This document shows positions 45,450 to 59,000 of a DNA stretch of 64,000 nucleotides, in pieces. A program made the position numbers and the translations under genes. Numbering within the stretch: the first letter of the stretch is position 1; every line of letters starts with the position of its first letter. The stretch comes from Epichloe hybrida (Eukaryota; Ascomycota; Sordariomycetes; Hypocreales; Clavicipitaceae). The stretch covers positions 3,224,001 to 3,288,000 of the forward strand of contig JAFEKR010000004.1 of the NCBI GenBank assembly GCA_019022495.1, in the 5' to 3' direction. The notes beneath the pieces were generated by a model. That model saw only the letters and a list, made by a program, of their open reading frames with translations, had not been told where the DNA came from and did not search any database.

Positions 45450-48400
45450 TTACTATTAATCCATCTAACTTCGTAGATCTTATGCCTTTTATATAATTAA
45501 TAAAGAGCTATAATATTAATTATTAGTCTCTTCTCCTTTATGATTCCTAGCTTTATAAGATATTTATATAATGAAAAAGAATTAGTATAGAGAATCATAG
45601 GAATTCAAGGCATCTTTAATTAATTTATAATCTAATGTAAAGTTATAGAAATCGCGTAGGTAATATTTACACCTTAAACTATACTATATAACTTAGAGGT
45701 AAGCGTGCTATAAGTAACTCTCTTACTCTTTATTAAGCTATACGTAATAATGTTACCTTTTATAATAAAGGTATTATTATCTTGCATTATCTTGTTACTA
45801 ATTACAATCACGTATTAATCTATGAGCTTAGATCCTTATTATTAGCAAGCAATATATTTACAAACACAAAGAGCTTTACCTCCTTAAGAACCAAAGGAAT
45901 ATATCGTAGTCTATGTTATTAATTCTTAATCTACTATTTAAGGTGTTTATTAAGGCATATAATATCTTCCCTAGAGGGTTCTTAGTGTTAAGCTATAATT
46001 AATAAGTTATAGGAAGCTTCTAGTTAACATATAGTTATAATATAGCTTCCTTAGGCTTATTATTCTATGTAGTCTTGCTTTACTATTAGGGATTAAGGAT
46101 TAACTTCCTTAATCTTCTAACTCTAGCCTTTCTAGGTTAATATTAGTAAGTTATCAGTGTTCTAGGTTAAGATGTAGCTATTAAAGATAAGGGGATTCTT
46201 AGTGGTTAATTATTACTTTTCTTTAGCTATGAAATTAGCCTTCTAGAGCTCTTTCTCTTCTTTTTAGAAGAAGTTATTATTGCTTAGTCCTAATATATTA
46301 TTAGTTTGTATTCTAACGATACTAAAGAGATTCTTATTATTTAGAGCTATAATTAATAAGTAAGGATTGTAGGTTAAGGTTATTATATTAAGGTTATCCC
46401 TGTGGTAATAGAAGTATATTACCTACTAGTAGGTTCTAGCCTCTGTAATCCTATAAAAAGGTCTAATTAATTTAATTATAGTCCCTTCTAGAAAGAGATA
46501 TGTAATTTGCTTTAGTAATCTCACAATAATTAGCCTTGTTAGCACCGTGTGTAATTAAGTGTAGGCTTATGTAATATCGCGAATCCAAAGGTAAATCCCT
46601 CTTTTTCTTAATAATAGAGCAATAGCTATAATAAGTTATTAGCTTACTCGTTAAATTATTAGCGATTGTGTTAGGATAAATTCCTTTCCTTTGTTATTAT
46701 AGCCTTGTATAATGAGGTGGGATTTCTTGTATAGTAAGTCTATCCCTTTGCCTTTAATCTCTTTAACTATACAAGAATCAAAGATTCTATGACCTCTATG
46801 CTTTACTAGGTTAAACTTAACGAATTTAACCATATTATAAGCTTAGAAAGCGTTAATCTTAGCTTAATTAGATTACTTAAAGGGTTTTCCTAGGGTTATA
46901 ATTCTTCCTTCTTAGCAAAGCTAAAGGGCAAGGTTCTAATTAGCCTCTTCCTTTGCTATAAGGAATACTATACTTAGCATCCCTCTAGTTATAACCTCTT
47001 AAATAAAGGCCTTCTCTTAATCTTTATTTATAAGTATATAAAGCTAAACTAGGCTAATATCCTTCTTTAGGCTATAAGGTTTTCTTTTCCTTACTTTTAT
47101 TTCTTTAGGGTATAGTAATAAGTCTTTAACTTAATAGCTTCCCCTTAGGGCCTTTTAGGCTTTATAAGCCTCTTTATTAGACTCTCTTATACTTATAAAT
47201 TACACTATAAGGGCCTTTCTTAGTCTCCCTTACTTTCTCTTAGCTAGTATTTATAGCTCTTTACTATCTTCTATTAAAGAATCTCTTTTATTAGTAGTAG
47301 TTAGTTATATAGCTCCTTTTTCCTCTGCGTTACTTAGCTATTACTCTAGTAAATTATAGGGCTTTATCTCCTACTACTCTAGCACCTCTATAGTATATAA
47401 GTCTTTATAATAAGGCTTTACTACTATAGAGTAAAACTTCGCTAGGCTATAGGGTATATTAATAGTATAGGTCTCTTTATTAGTAGTAAGTAGCTTATAT
47501 AAGCTATACTAGCTACCTTTCTCTCTCTATATGTGTATATTAGCCTGCAAGGGTAGCTAATATATAAGCGCTATATTAAGGCTATTCTAGGCTTTAAGGG
47601 CATCACAAACCTACTATAAAGCTAGGTAGTAGTGGACTTTATTAGTAGCTTTATAAATTACTTTAGTATATTAAATAATAGAGACACTTAGTAGTGACTT
47701 ATCTATTATTTATAAGTAGCCTCTAAAGACTAGTAAGGTTAGGATAATACTATTTAGGCCTATAGAGTTATTAATTGCTTTAATAGCTATTTAAAGACAT
47801 TGCTCTAGCGTGAGTTCTATCCTAACTAAGTCTATGATAATGTTATAAGCTTAGCATAGAGGTTTATAATATCTCTTAACCTTTCTAATGCTATTATAGG
47901 CTTTAATTAGCATCTTATTAGTCTTAATTAATATTAGTTAAGCATAGTGCTTAAACTTAGCGGAAGTAAAGTTATTACTGGCATTATATATAATCTATTC
48001 TAGAGGTCTAAGATAAGTGTTAATCTAATATTCGCGGATAGTATCCTAGATATCTTAAGCCTTTTGCTTCCTTAGATTAAGGAATTAGGCTGCCTAGAAT
48101 AATGTTACTAAATCAATAATATGAAGTACTAGTTAGCCATCAATCTGCACAATATTAACAATAATCTTGTAGTTAAATTCGTAGTTATCTTTAATTATAA
48201 ACTTAAATTAACTAGGGGCCTTTCTATGTATCTAGTAATAGTAGCAGACTTTAGTTAATTCCTTAATTACCTAGCGTTTAACTTTATAACTAGCTTAGTA
48301 AAGAATCTTTATAAGTTATTAAACAGAAAGGTAACTAAGTTAATAATATAATTAACGGATATCTCCTTTTAAAAGGTAAAAGTTAACTATTTCTCTTACT

Positions 48401-50520
48401 TCTAGTAACTACTAAGAATAGCCCTATTATTACATAATAGGTATAGTCTTATTACCTTAGATAAGTACGTTAGCAAGGTTATTAATCTTAACTTATATTT
48501 TATTTATATTAGTAATTAAGAAAAGGAAGGGGGTAGCTATATTAAGGATGTAGAATTTAAGCTCCCTAAGTTCTATGGGCATATAAAGGATTCCTCTTAT
48601 AACTACTAATCTAGCGCTAAATATAATAATTTAGGGTTTATAAGGGGTCACCTTTAATAAAGGTATTAATCTTAATAAAGCCTTTACTTATGCCTCTCCT
48701 ATAGTTAACTTTCCTATAGTACTAGTATTAGGCATAATCCCTCTAAAGACCTCTTTAGAATAACGTTCTTTAGAGATATAGTAAATTAAGCCTTTATTAT
48801 ATTCTTATGGCTTGTAGAGCTCCTGCCTAAGGAATATGTGTTAGAAGGCTTGATTATTTAGGGTTATGAGGATATTAATATTAGTAGCATTATAGTTAGT
48901 TTATAATCCGGAGCAGAAGAATTATGTGATGCTTAGGTGTGCTATTAATAGTAGCTTCTCTATATTATTATTATTATCTTTAGCTTCCGTGTAAGCTAAA
49001 AGATATGATTTTTAATTCTAACCTAAGCCTTTATTAGGCTTATTATTATCCTACCCTTTATAGGAGGCAAGGAATACCTAGAATCTCTTCTCTAAAGGGG
49101 GTATATAATATGTTTTACTAGCCTACTAGCGGTCCTTTTTCTTTTAACGTTCTTTAGCGAAGTAATTAAAAGACTAGTAATTACTCTTACTACACACAAA
49201 GCAATGCTTAGTACTTAGCCTAGGGCTCTGTCCGTAATAACTTCCTTTACTATAGGGGGATAATTGCTATCCATACTAATAATTAGTAAACATAGCCTCT
49301 AGAGGGTCTTTTTATTAGGACTAAAGGTATTAGGAGGGCCTCTTATTTAATTTCGCAATAGTAATTACCTTGCGGAGGTCTCTGGTAAGACTTTTAAAGC
49401 CTAGAGAGTGCATATATTTTACTATCTAATATTTAGGCACACTAGCTATAGTATTTAAGGCCTGCTTGTAGAGCTTAGTATCTACTATTTTAGCAAGGTA
49501 TAGTTCTCTGTGGATTTTCTTAAGGGTTAATAACGTAATCTTAAGGTAATTAAGCTTGCTTTTATTAGGGTTCTTCTTAATTATATTTTTAATGTTATAC
49601 TACTCTATTAGTAGTAATAGAATTACTAGTTACTTTCTATCTTAAAGTATTAACAAATATAGGCAATTATCTCTTTATAGGAATAGTTATTCTTAAAGAG
49701 GTAATTAAGGAAGTACTATTTAGCATCACTTATTAACATAATAAGGAAAGCCTTCTAATAATATATTTAAGGAAAGTCAATTCTATTACACTTATTTTTA
49801 AAGAGCGTGATCTTTAGCGTTAAGAAGTTATATAGCTTCCTACTATAGTAGTTACTATTCTTATATATCTTTGTAAGCTCTAAGATCTTCTTTATAATCT
49901 AATCTTTAGAGGCGAATTGCTATAAAGGCATATTTTGTTGTGAATAATAGTCCCCTAGTTGTTGTTAATAACGATTATTAGGATAAAGCTATTAATTTAA
50001 TAGCAATCATTATAGGGGCTCTTGTGAAGGTTTACGTAGTCTTTAGGGTTAGGGAAGGTGGATTTCTAGGGTAGGTTATTAGGGCTGTTAATATTAAGGC
50101 TCTAGGGGTTTAGAAGATTATAGTCTCTCTTGTAATCTCTCCTATGACTAAAGAGGCATTAAAGTTTAATAAAGCACTTCTTTAAGGGATGCTAGGATTG
50201 AATATCCTAGGCCTTGCTTAACGAGAACGCTATAATCTTATAGAGAATTACATAATTCTCTAATAACTTCCTTTATAGCCCTTTTAAAGGTATCTTTAGA
50301 CTAGCCTTTAAAGTCTTCTTAGAATAATTCCTATAGGTTATTATCTCTCTAACCTTAATGCTTACTAAGGTTAATAAATCTTACAATCTAGTTATTAAGC
50401 TTAAGCTACGTAGTAGTCTCTAGATCTAGCTTAATGAATTCTTTCTAATTACTAGAGAAGTTATAAGTAAGCTATTAAAGGCATAAGGGTAATTTATGCT
50501 CTTAGGGTCTTTTAGAGGTA
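45450..50520 (-). pseudogene. D2 gag-pol polyprotein, Ty1/copia, RIP-inactivated
   Basis: On the minus strand from right to left: gag (about 49950 down to 49000) with a zinc knuckle at about 49195-49240, read as CFVCSKSNYXSFXYF (H and C turned to Y/stop). The protease core at about 48735-48780 reads GIMPNTSTIGKLTIGEA, where NTS stands for DTS. Integrase spans about 47600-48180. RT spans about 45960-46900, including the open stretch 46651-46833 with FDSCIVKEIKGKGIDLLYKK and LIIQGYNNKGKEFILTQS, diagnostic of this fungal copia lineage. RNase H is at about 45480-45890, with FVNILLANNKDLSS. The boundary of gag is uncertain. The plus-strand ORF 50533-50718 is antisense to the leader. Confidence 0.88.
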
Positions 50521-51396
50521 ATAGTTAGAGCCTTGCTATTACTAGTAGCCTTTGCCCTTATAAAAGGTCTAGATTCCTTTACTATCTTTAACTATAAAAG
50601 AAATATTACTAATTTGTTATTTTTACTACTAATTAAACTCCTATGTTTACCTATTACTATTATAAGGTTCTTCTTTTGTATTTTAGGAGCGTGCTCTAAT
50701 GAAATTAGAAGATTATAAAAACAGGAAAAATGGAAGAAAAAGTAGTAGAAGTAGTAAAAGTAGTAATAAGAATAAATTAATAAAGATAAAGAAAGTAATA
50801 TAAGTTCTAAAAGTAACTAGAAAATAATAGGAAAAGTAATAAGGGAATAATAGGAATTACCACTTCCTGTTTTTTGTGAAAAGAAAGGAAGGAGGTAATC
50901 TCTCTCTCTTACTAATAAGCATAGGGCAAATAGCACTAAGAGTAAAGGGGGCAAAAAGCAAGTAGTAGATGCTTATGGGGAGAGATTAAAGGTCTATTAG
51001 AAGGTAATATGTCAAAGGGAATTTATAGGTGAGTTAGCTAGCTTAGCTAAGGTTATTTAACGTTAGGTTCGAAATAAATGCCTCACGGTAATAGATTCAG
51101 TTAGTTAGTTAGTTTTCTCGTAATAGACAATAAAATCAATAATTAATAATAATATCCTAGATAGATATAACAAAGTTATATCCCTTAGCCTAAGGGTTAA
51201 TAGATTAATTCCTTAGAAGCTTAATAAGCTTACAACTAGGATTCTAGTCTCTTCCTTTAGTATACTTATATAGTTATGCCTCTCTACCGTAATGACTATT
51301 ATGGCATAATAAGGGGTAGTAGTAGTGGCGTCTATAGAAATATCTTTTCTTATAATACCTAGCTTATCTATGGTTGTAAAGTTAACCACTGATTAG

Positions 51397-51652
51397 TGTT
51401 AGTTACACTAAGGTCCTACGCAGGTATAAGGGTAATCCCATATAATTAAGGTTAATAATAGTTAGTTAGCTAGGAAAGAGAGAGAAGAGAGGGAAAGTCT
51501 AGATGCTAGAAAAGTGGGCGAAATCCGTATATAGGGCAAAAGAGAGGGTGGTGAATTAATGTAGCTAATCATATCGCGTGCATCGCGCCGGACCCACAAT
51601 TGGTCCGGTCTTTGGCCACGATTAAACCGATGAAGATCCGAAGGAATCAACA
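51397..51652 (-). repeat. D2 5' LTR (256 bp, right in the window)
   Basis: The inner start is mutated (TGTTAGTTACACTAAGG and ATAATTAAGGTTAATAATAG); the outer end is intact (GCGCCGGACCCACAATTGG and GAATCAACA). Followed by TSD AGTAT. Confidence 0.94.
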
Positions 51653-51657
51653 AGTAT

Positions 51658-54600
51658 TATTATATATAAATTAGGCTATTAGGAGTAGTTTAAGCTATAG
51701 TTATTAGTTCTCTTTAATAAAATATTATAAGTAATACTTAAGTACCTAATTTATTCTCTTTATTTACTTATTAGTTTAGGGACAAAATACTATTAAAAGC
51801 CTTTACTTTATATATAACTAGTAATATACCTCTAACTAGAATTAGCTTATAAATACTAACCCTTTATTAGATATAATACCTTCTAGCACTCTAAATTATA
51901 GCTTAATCTCCTTATAAAATAACTTTACTAATTTAGTTATATTAATTATAGTCTTTATAGGAAGGAAAATAAAGTACTTAGTAAATTAGTTTATAATTAC
52001 TAGGATTATATTAGTTTCTTACTTACCTAGCTATACTAGTAGTAAACCTATAATAAAGTTTATTAAGATCTTTACTTATAGTTACCTTAGTATTAGTAGT
52101 AATTTAAGGCTTCTATAAGGGTAATACTATCTTACTACTACACACTAGTATACTCTATAGCTAGATATATAGTCTAAAATAGCTTTACTTATTACTAGCT
52201 ACTAATAGTAATATTTTAGTAGCTTTAAAGTATATTTAGTCCTAAAGTAACTTACTAATAGATTATTATAATATAGTTATAAAAGCTCTTATTATAAGAT
52301 AGGCTCCTATAAAATAACTACCTAGTCTTTATATATTAGGAGGCCCCTTATATTATATAACTATAGACTAGCTTTTCCCCTTCCTTTTACTTGTGAGTTA
52401 ACCTTATCTTTATGCTTTTATAAATCTAAATCTTAGTCCTATATCTTCTATAGTAATTACACTAATAGTTTATTTACTATAAATTAGTAAGGATTTAGTA
52501 ATATAATAGCCCCTTAAGTTACTTATACTATACTAATATCTTAAATATATACTACTTTCTTCTTAAAATTACCCTTATTTAGCTAACTTATTACTAAATC
52601 TATAGTAGCTAACTAGCCTTTTACTTAGGCTACTCTTACCTTAGTAAGTTCTAAGACTAGTATTATACTATAACTTCTTTAATATATTAGTACTTTTTCT
52701 TTTACTATATAAATATTTACTATTTTCCTTTAAAGCTCTAGTAGAAGCGCCTTATTTCATATAAGTTTACCTTTATAATTAAACCTTCTTAATAGTATAT
52801 TTATAAGGTTACTCTTCCCTAGTCTATACTTAATTATAAAATAGAAAGGGTAAAGGAATATACACTATTATACTTATCTTTTATTTAGCTTCTATTACCT
52901 TATAAAGGTCTATAGGTTATAATAGTTTAATAGGACCTTTATAGATATCTCTATATCTTTAATATAATATTACTAGTATTTAAATAACTTTAATATAGTA
53001 AGTAACTCTTAATTAGCTATACTATAGTTATATTTAGTATTTATAAACTTCCTTAACTAAAAAGCTACTAGATACTAATAGCCCTTATTATCTTACTAAG
53101 ATAGGATTCTTACTATTATAAAAATTAAGGTATTTATCTTGATATATACTACTTTACTTAGGTTATAGTATTAGAGTAAAGGCACTTACTAAAAGGTATC
53201 TTTCAGCTAGTTAAATACTAACTACTTCTTTTCTCTAAATATAAACCTCCTAGTTTAAATATTACTTTAACTACCCTTTATTAATATATAAAAAGGTACT
53301 ATAATCCTAGAGTATTTATAAATAAACTATTAGTAAAAGTTATAAAACCTAAGAAATAACTATATATTCTTAAAACTTATTAGCTTCTTCTATTCTCTAA
53401 TTATATTAACTTAGTAAGTATTTATTAATATCCTATTAATAAAGAGAATAAACCCTAGGAATTTTACTAATTCCTTATAGAAAGAGTACTTAGAGGGTTT
53501 TATATATAACTTTACTAACCTTATATATTTAAGGACTTACTTAATATATTTAGTGTGCTTCTTCTTTATCTTAAAGAAGATTAAGATATTATCTAGATAT
53601 ACTATATAAATAGTATTAACTAGCCTATATAGTGCTTTATAAATATAACTTTAGAAAGTAGCTAGGGTATTTATTAACCTAAAAGGTATTATAAGGTACT
53701 TATAATACCTATAATATATATAAAAAGCTATCTTTTATTTATTACCTTCTTTAATATAAATTTAGTAGTATATATTCTTAATATTAATCTTAGAAAAGAA
53801 ATAGGCCTCTTAGTATTAATTAAGGATCTCTAAAATTAAGGGGAGAGTATAGTAATTCTTTTATATTACCTTATTAAGCCCTTAATAGTTAATATATAGC
53901 TATAGTATTCTATTCTTCTTTAGTATAAATAGGATAGGTATACCTACTAGGCTTTTTAAGGGTTTTATTTAGCCTTTCTTTAGGTTATTATTAATATATT
54001 TTTAGAGCTCTCTAAGTTTGCTTTAGGAGAGAGAATAGATTAGTCTATATAGGGGTGTAGCTCCTAGTATAAGATTAATTATATAGTTAGTTAACTTCTT
54101 TAATAGGAGGCTCCTTACCTTATCTAATATAAATATATCTTTAAATTTATATAGTTCCTCTAGGATATCTTTAATAATTTTATATACTTTTGCCTTCTCT
54201 TTATCTTTAAGAGGGATAAACTTATTTTCTATTATACTTATAATAGCATATATAATTATTTTATTATATATTACCTTTATAAACTTATAAGGAGTTAGTA
54301 GTAAAAAGGCTACCTTTCTCTTTTTAAACTACTATTCTTATAAGTATAAGTAAAGATATATATATTCTTCTATAAGTATATATATTCTAATTAATATAGG
54401 GCTTCCCTTTACTCTTAGGTCCTTATTAATAACTATATATAGTAACTTAAGGTCTTTCTCTTTACCTTATAAATCTTTAATTAAAATAGATACCTTATAA
54501 ATACTATATTAGGGGACTATTAGAGCCCTTACTACCTTTAAGATAGGTACTATAGCCTTAGCCTAATTAAGCTTATAAGTCTACATAAATTAAGCGCTTA

Positions 54601-55800
54601 TAATATTAATTTTAGCATAACTATTAAGATTTACTACTATTTTAATGTCTTTATACCTATAAATAGTAACTAGTGTATAGAATTAGTATCCTACTAGTAC
54701 CCTAGTATCTAAGGTAAAGGTAAGGGCTTTTACTTTTACCTCTAGGAGTTTTCCTAACCTTCTTATTAGTCTTTCCTTAGCTTATTATAATTATAAAAGA
54801 AATGCTTTATACTACTATAGTTATAGTATTATTTTCTTCTATATAGTTTATTATTATTTAGGTAAGTAGCTAGGGTCTTTTCCTTCTTCTTATTCTTATC
54901 TCTTTAGTCCTTATTTAGCTAATACCCTTATAGGAAGTTATATCTTTAGTGTTAAGCTACCTTATATAGCCCTTTTTTTTCTAAATTATTTAGCTTTTAC
55001 TTATTCTTTAATATTACCTCCTAGAATTACTAGGTAAGTTATATAATATCTTCTTATATTAGACTAGTAATATCTGTGTGTAAGTTAATATAATCTTATA
55101 AGTTAGGAAGTAATTTTATAAAGAATATAAAAGTATAAGTCTTTTTTAGAGCTTATTCTAGGTGTTTCTCTAGTAAATCTAAGTAAATACTAAACTTAAT
55201 AGGACTCTAGCCCTCCTTTTACTTTATGTTTTCTAGTTATATAGCTTTTTATATATTATAACTTATAAAGTCTTTAAGTAGTATAAGGGTCTAGTCTTAG
55301 AACTTATCCTAGTTATCCTTAGGATAATCCTAATTATTAGCTAGTTATTCTTTAATATATTAGTCTTATCTAGCCTAATAGTTTATATATATATAGTTAA
55401 GTATAAAGAGAATCTTTTAGTTATCTTAGTAATACTTTTTCTTTACCCCCTTAAAGGTATAGTTAAGGTTATTAAGCTATATCTTATACTTCTATAGGTT
55501 TATAAGATATTAGAGTTTTATAATATTTTAGACCTTAACTTCTTAGCTACTAAGGCTTAAGAATAAACTATTCTTTTAGCCCCTTTTTACTAGTTTTTTA
55601 TAAGATTATATTAAGTTAGTAAGCTTCTTTTCTTAATCCTATAGTTTCTTAAGTTACTTAAGTTAAGTAATTTACTCCCTAATTACTATTTCTTTTACTA
55701 CTATAGTAAAGGGTATAGCTTTAGATAAGGTTATAGAATATAGTATATCCCTAGCTATAGTATTACTATTATTTAGCTAATCCTAAGTAATATATAGTAT
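51658..55800 (-). pseudogene. C gag, protease, RT, RNase H and part of integrase, RIP-inactivated
   Basis: Minus strand, from the 5' LTR at 55871 leftward. RT is the clearest part, about 53450-54060: the box at about 53583-53612 reads IVYLDNILIFFK, and downstream text resembles HTKYIK-VLKYIR-KLYIKPSKYSF and LVKFLGFI, standard Ty3/gypsy RT. RNase H follows at about 52900-53400 and integrase from about 52800 down to the D2 insertion at 51653. Gag and protease upstream are too mutated for precise limits. RIP is strong throughout. Confidence 0.82.
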
Positions 55801-55858
55801 AGTTTTAGTAAATTAAGTTATTCTCCCCCTTATATTACTCTTAGGTAGCTAGTAAGAG

Positions 55859-55867
55859 AAGCTTTAG
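55859..55867 (-). promoter_or_regulatory. C putative self-primer binding site
   Basis: On the minus strand CTAAAGCTT follows the 5' LTR after the 3-base spacer ATT. It is the reverse complement of AAGCTTTAG in the LTR transcript (plus-strand CTAAAGCTT at 36714-36722 and 55924-55932). Same spacer as in F. Confidence 0.5.
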
Positions 55868-55870
55868 AAT

Positions 55871-56072
55871 TATAAAAATAAAGGGATAGCTAAGTAAGAG
55901 GTATAGGGGTGTTTATATATTAACTAAAGCTTACTAAGTCTAAGTATGTTATATATATAAGTTACTAACTTATAGCTAGTGACTTACTAGTGTTACGTAG
56001 ACCTAACCCTAGGGCGTGGTGCGCCTGCCTAGTGGTGCGCTAGCGCGCTAGTGTTGTGAGTAGGGCCTCACA
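55871..56072 (-). repeat. C 5' LTR (202 bp, right in the window)
   Basis: The inner half is mutated (TATAAAAATAAAGGG for TGTGAGAACAGAGGG); the outer half is intact (GTGGTGCGCCTGCCTAGTGG and GGGCCTCACA). Confidence 0.94.
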
Positions 56073-56077
56073 ATAGG

Positions 56078-59000
56078 AAGTTCTAAGCATAAAGAGATAA
56101 TAATACCTAAGGAAATTAGTCTTTATATCCTTATAAAGACTAAATAATATAGGGAATAAAGGTTATTTAGAGAAACACTATTCTCTAAATTTAGTAATAA
56201 TTTCTATAGTTAGTTAAGGGATAAGTTTATAAAAGGGAGAGACCTTTCCTAGAATAAACTTTAAGACTATCTCCTTTATAATAGAGTGTACATAACTATT
56301 AGAAGAGGCACTAAGATAGTAAATAACCTTAAAGAAGTAGTAAACTAAGAAGAATTCTAATTTTAAACTCTTAAAGAAATCAAAGAGACTAGGAAGAAGT
56401 ATATAAGCTTCTAAAAGAACCTATAGAATAAAGAGTTCTTCTATAATTTACTAGATAATAGTAATATTAAAACCTAATAACTTACCCCTTTACCTTACCT
56501 ATTAGTATAATTACTATTAAAAGAATTAATAAGCTAGACTTCTTTAGGAAAGCTAAGTTAATCTTCTCTAGGAAGGCTAAGCTAATCTCCTTTAGGAAGG
56601 TTAATTAACCTAGAGTTAAGACTACCTAAGGATACTATTTATAAGTATTTATAAGTAACTCCCTTACCTATACCTTTACCTAAGATAAGTTAGTAGTATT
56701 ACCTTAGAAATACTACTAATAATACCCTTAAGTAAGAGAGTTACTAATAGAGGTAACCTTTACTACCTAGGGCTAGTAATACCCCTATTAGTATAGCTTA
56801 GAGAGTTACACTTCCTTCTCCCTAATATAAGGAAGAGAAAGATTAAAGAAAATAATAAGCCCTAAGAGTGTTACTTATAAAGCTACTCTCTTACTTCCTA
56901 AAGACCTTACTACCCCTTTTATAAATATAAAGGGAAGTATTTAGAGAACCCCTATAGACTTAAAAACCTTTACTAAAGTAAATTATAAACCTATTAAAGC
57001 TATACCCTAAAGAATAACTTTATAGCGCTAATAACTATAATATCCTTAAATTAAGGCTTTAAATATTTTATAGGAAGTATAAATTACTTAATATCTAACC
57101 TAAATAAGCTAGTTATACCTTTAAGATTATGCTTAAAGGCAAAGCTTTATAATACTATAGACTACCTTTCTAAACCTAGTTAACTATAAGACCTCCTTAT
57201 ACTTATTAACTATATAAGGAAATAATTTAAGACTAAAGATATATAGTAAAAATATCTCCTAGAATAGAATAATTTTACCTTATAAGGGATAGTAAAAGAT
57301 AACCTAAGTGAATTAATAATTAATTACTTTAATAATCTTATAGAAAGGCTAGCTATCTTATAATAAGTAGTACCTAAGGTAAGCTAAAGTAAAAGAGCAC
57401 TTTAGAATTAACTTATAATAGCCTATAATAATATTCTAGAATATAAAGGAGTTATTATAAACCTACTAAAGGGACTATAAGAATTCTATAAATAGATTAG
57501 GATAATATTCTAACTAGTAAAGGAAGAGAAAAAGAATTACTACTAGTTCCTAACTAAAACCATAACCCTAGAGTAATTCTAGACTAACTAAAGGTATAAT
57601 AGGAAAGGAAAAGAGACCTAATACCCTTTAAAACTAAAAGGAAAAGAAAGAAATCCTTATATAAAGAAATACTATGTATATGGTAAGGAAGGATACTAGT
57701 TATTAAAGCACCTAGAAAAGGACTGTAAGAAGGCGTATTAACACTTTGAAAACCACTACCTTACGGATCTAACTAATAACTTATATAATTTATTCCTTAT
57801 ATAGTACAAAGGGGAATACAAACCTTTATCCCTTATTAATAATAAAATCGCTTAGTATATAAAGAGTATTAGATTTAATAATAGCCCTAATAGTATAAAT
57901 AGGCTAGTACCTATAAGCTTCTTTAATTATAGAATATAACTTAATAGTAAAAGAATAGTTTAATTCCTAATAAGTTAAGTAGCTTATTATAGTCTAAGTA
58001 AAGAAGACCCCTTTTAGTAAGAACTCTTAAGTAAAGCTTTAATAATATTTATACTAGAAGATTACTATTCTTATATAATATTTTAAGGGATTATACCTAA
58101 TATAGAAGCTATAAAGTTCTCTATAGTAAGGTATTCTTAATTCCTTGCTTTATAATATTAAATACCTAAACTATAGCTTAATAAATTAATAGTAAAAAAG
58201 GCATTAGTTAGATTTAGCGTAGGAGAACTAATTATTACGCTTAGAGTAGCTAATATGCTTACATCTTTTGGAGATATTCTCTTTTAGGTTATACTAATAA
58301 ATACTCTATTTCTCTTATCCCTTAATAATATAAACTATTTAAAGATTAATTTTAATATCTCTAAGAACATACTATGATAAGGAAATATTAAAGTCCTTAT
58401 TATATATAAATAAGGGTATGCCTAGATACTACTAATATAAAAAAAGAAAGTAGTTGCTTAGAGCTACCTTATAAAAGGTAAGCTATAGTAATTACACTAC
58501 TACTTTAGGTATTTATTAATCTAATGTTTATATAAGGTTCTTTGTAAATTAAGGTATAATATTAATATTAAAGCTATTAGGGAGCTAATAAGGATTTGCT
58601 ACTAATACTAGATGCATGTAAATAGCCCTAATTACTTTAAATTTACCCTTAAGGATAAGTGTAGCTTTAACTATAAAGTAATAGTAAATGTTTTTTACCT
58701 TAATAGTAACTACCTTATACTCTACGCTATAGATATAGCTATAGTATTTAATATAGTAAAATTCCTTAAAGATATCTTTATAAAAATAACCTAGGAAGCC
58801 CTTTAGATATACTAGATTAATACTTATCTAAGCCCTCTAGATTTTATTACTATAAATACTAGAACAAACTTCTATAGTAATAAATTTAGATAATTTATAG
58901 CTTTAATGTTAATTTTAATTAAGGAAGTCCTTATTAAGGTATACTATAGTATTAGGAAGGTTAAAAGGTATTATAGGCTGCTCTAAAAGGCCTATAATAT

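Larger units (their letters stand above)
38848..51652 (-). mobile_element. D2: full-length Ty1/copia retrotransposon containing F and E
   Basis: 256-bp LTRs (left split: 38848-38924, 39540-39544, 44984-45157; right: 51397-51652) with an exact TSD, AGTAT (38843-38847 and 51653-51657), in the C integrase. Own length is about 6.75 kb. F and E are inserted in the left LTR. The minus-strand polyprotein and a purine-rich tract on the minus strand next to the left LTR (AAAGGAAAAAGAGAGAC) fix the orientation. Confidence 0.95.
36661..56072 (-). mobile_element. C: Ty3/gypsy chromovirus, split by D2
   Basis: 202-bp LTRs at 36661-36862 and 55871-56072 with an exact TSD, ATAGG (36656-36660 and 56073-56077), in the B3 gag. 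Without D2 it is about 6.6 kb. On the minus strand, RT with YLDN, integrase and a C-terminal chromodomain define a chromovirus. A polypurine tract (AAGTAAGGGGGTAAT on the minus strand) adjoins the left LTR, confirming orientation. Confidence 0.94.

Noticed and set aside
50533..50718. 61-codon ORF with membrane-like translation
   Set aside because: Antisense to the D2 leader/gag region; hydrophobicity follows from T-rich codons.
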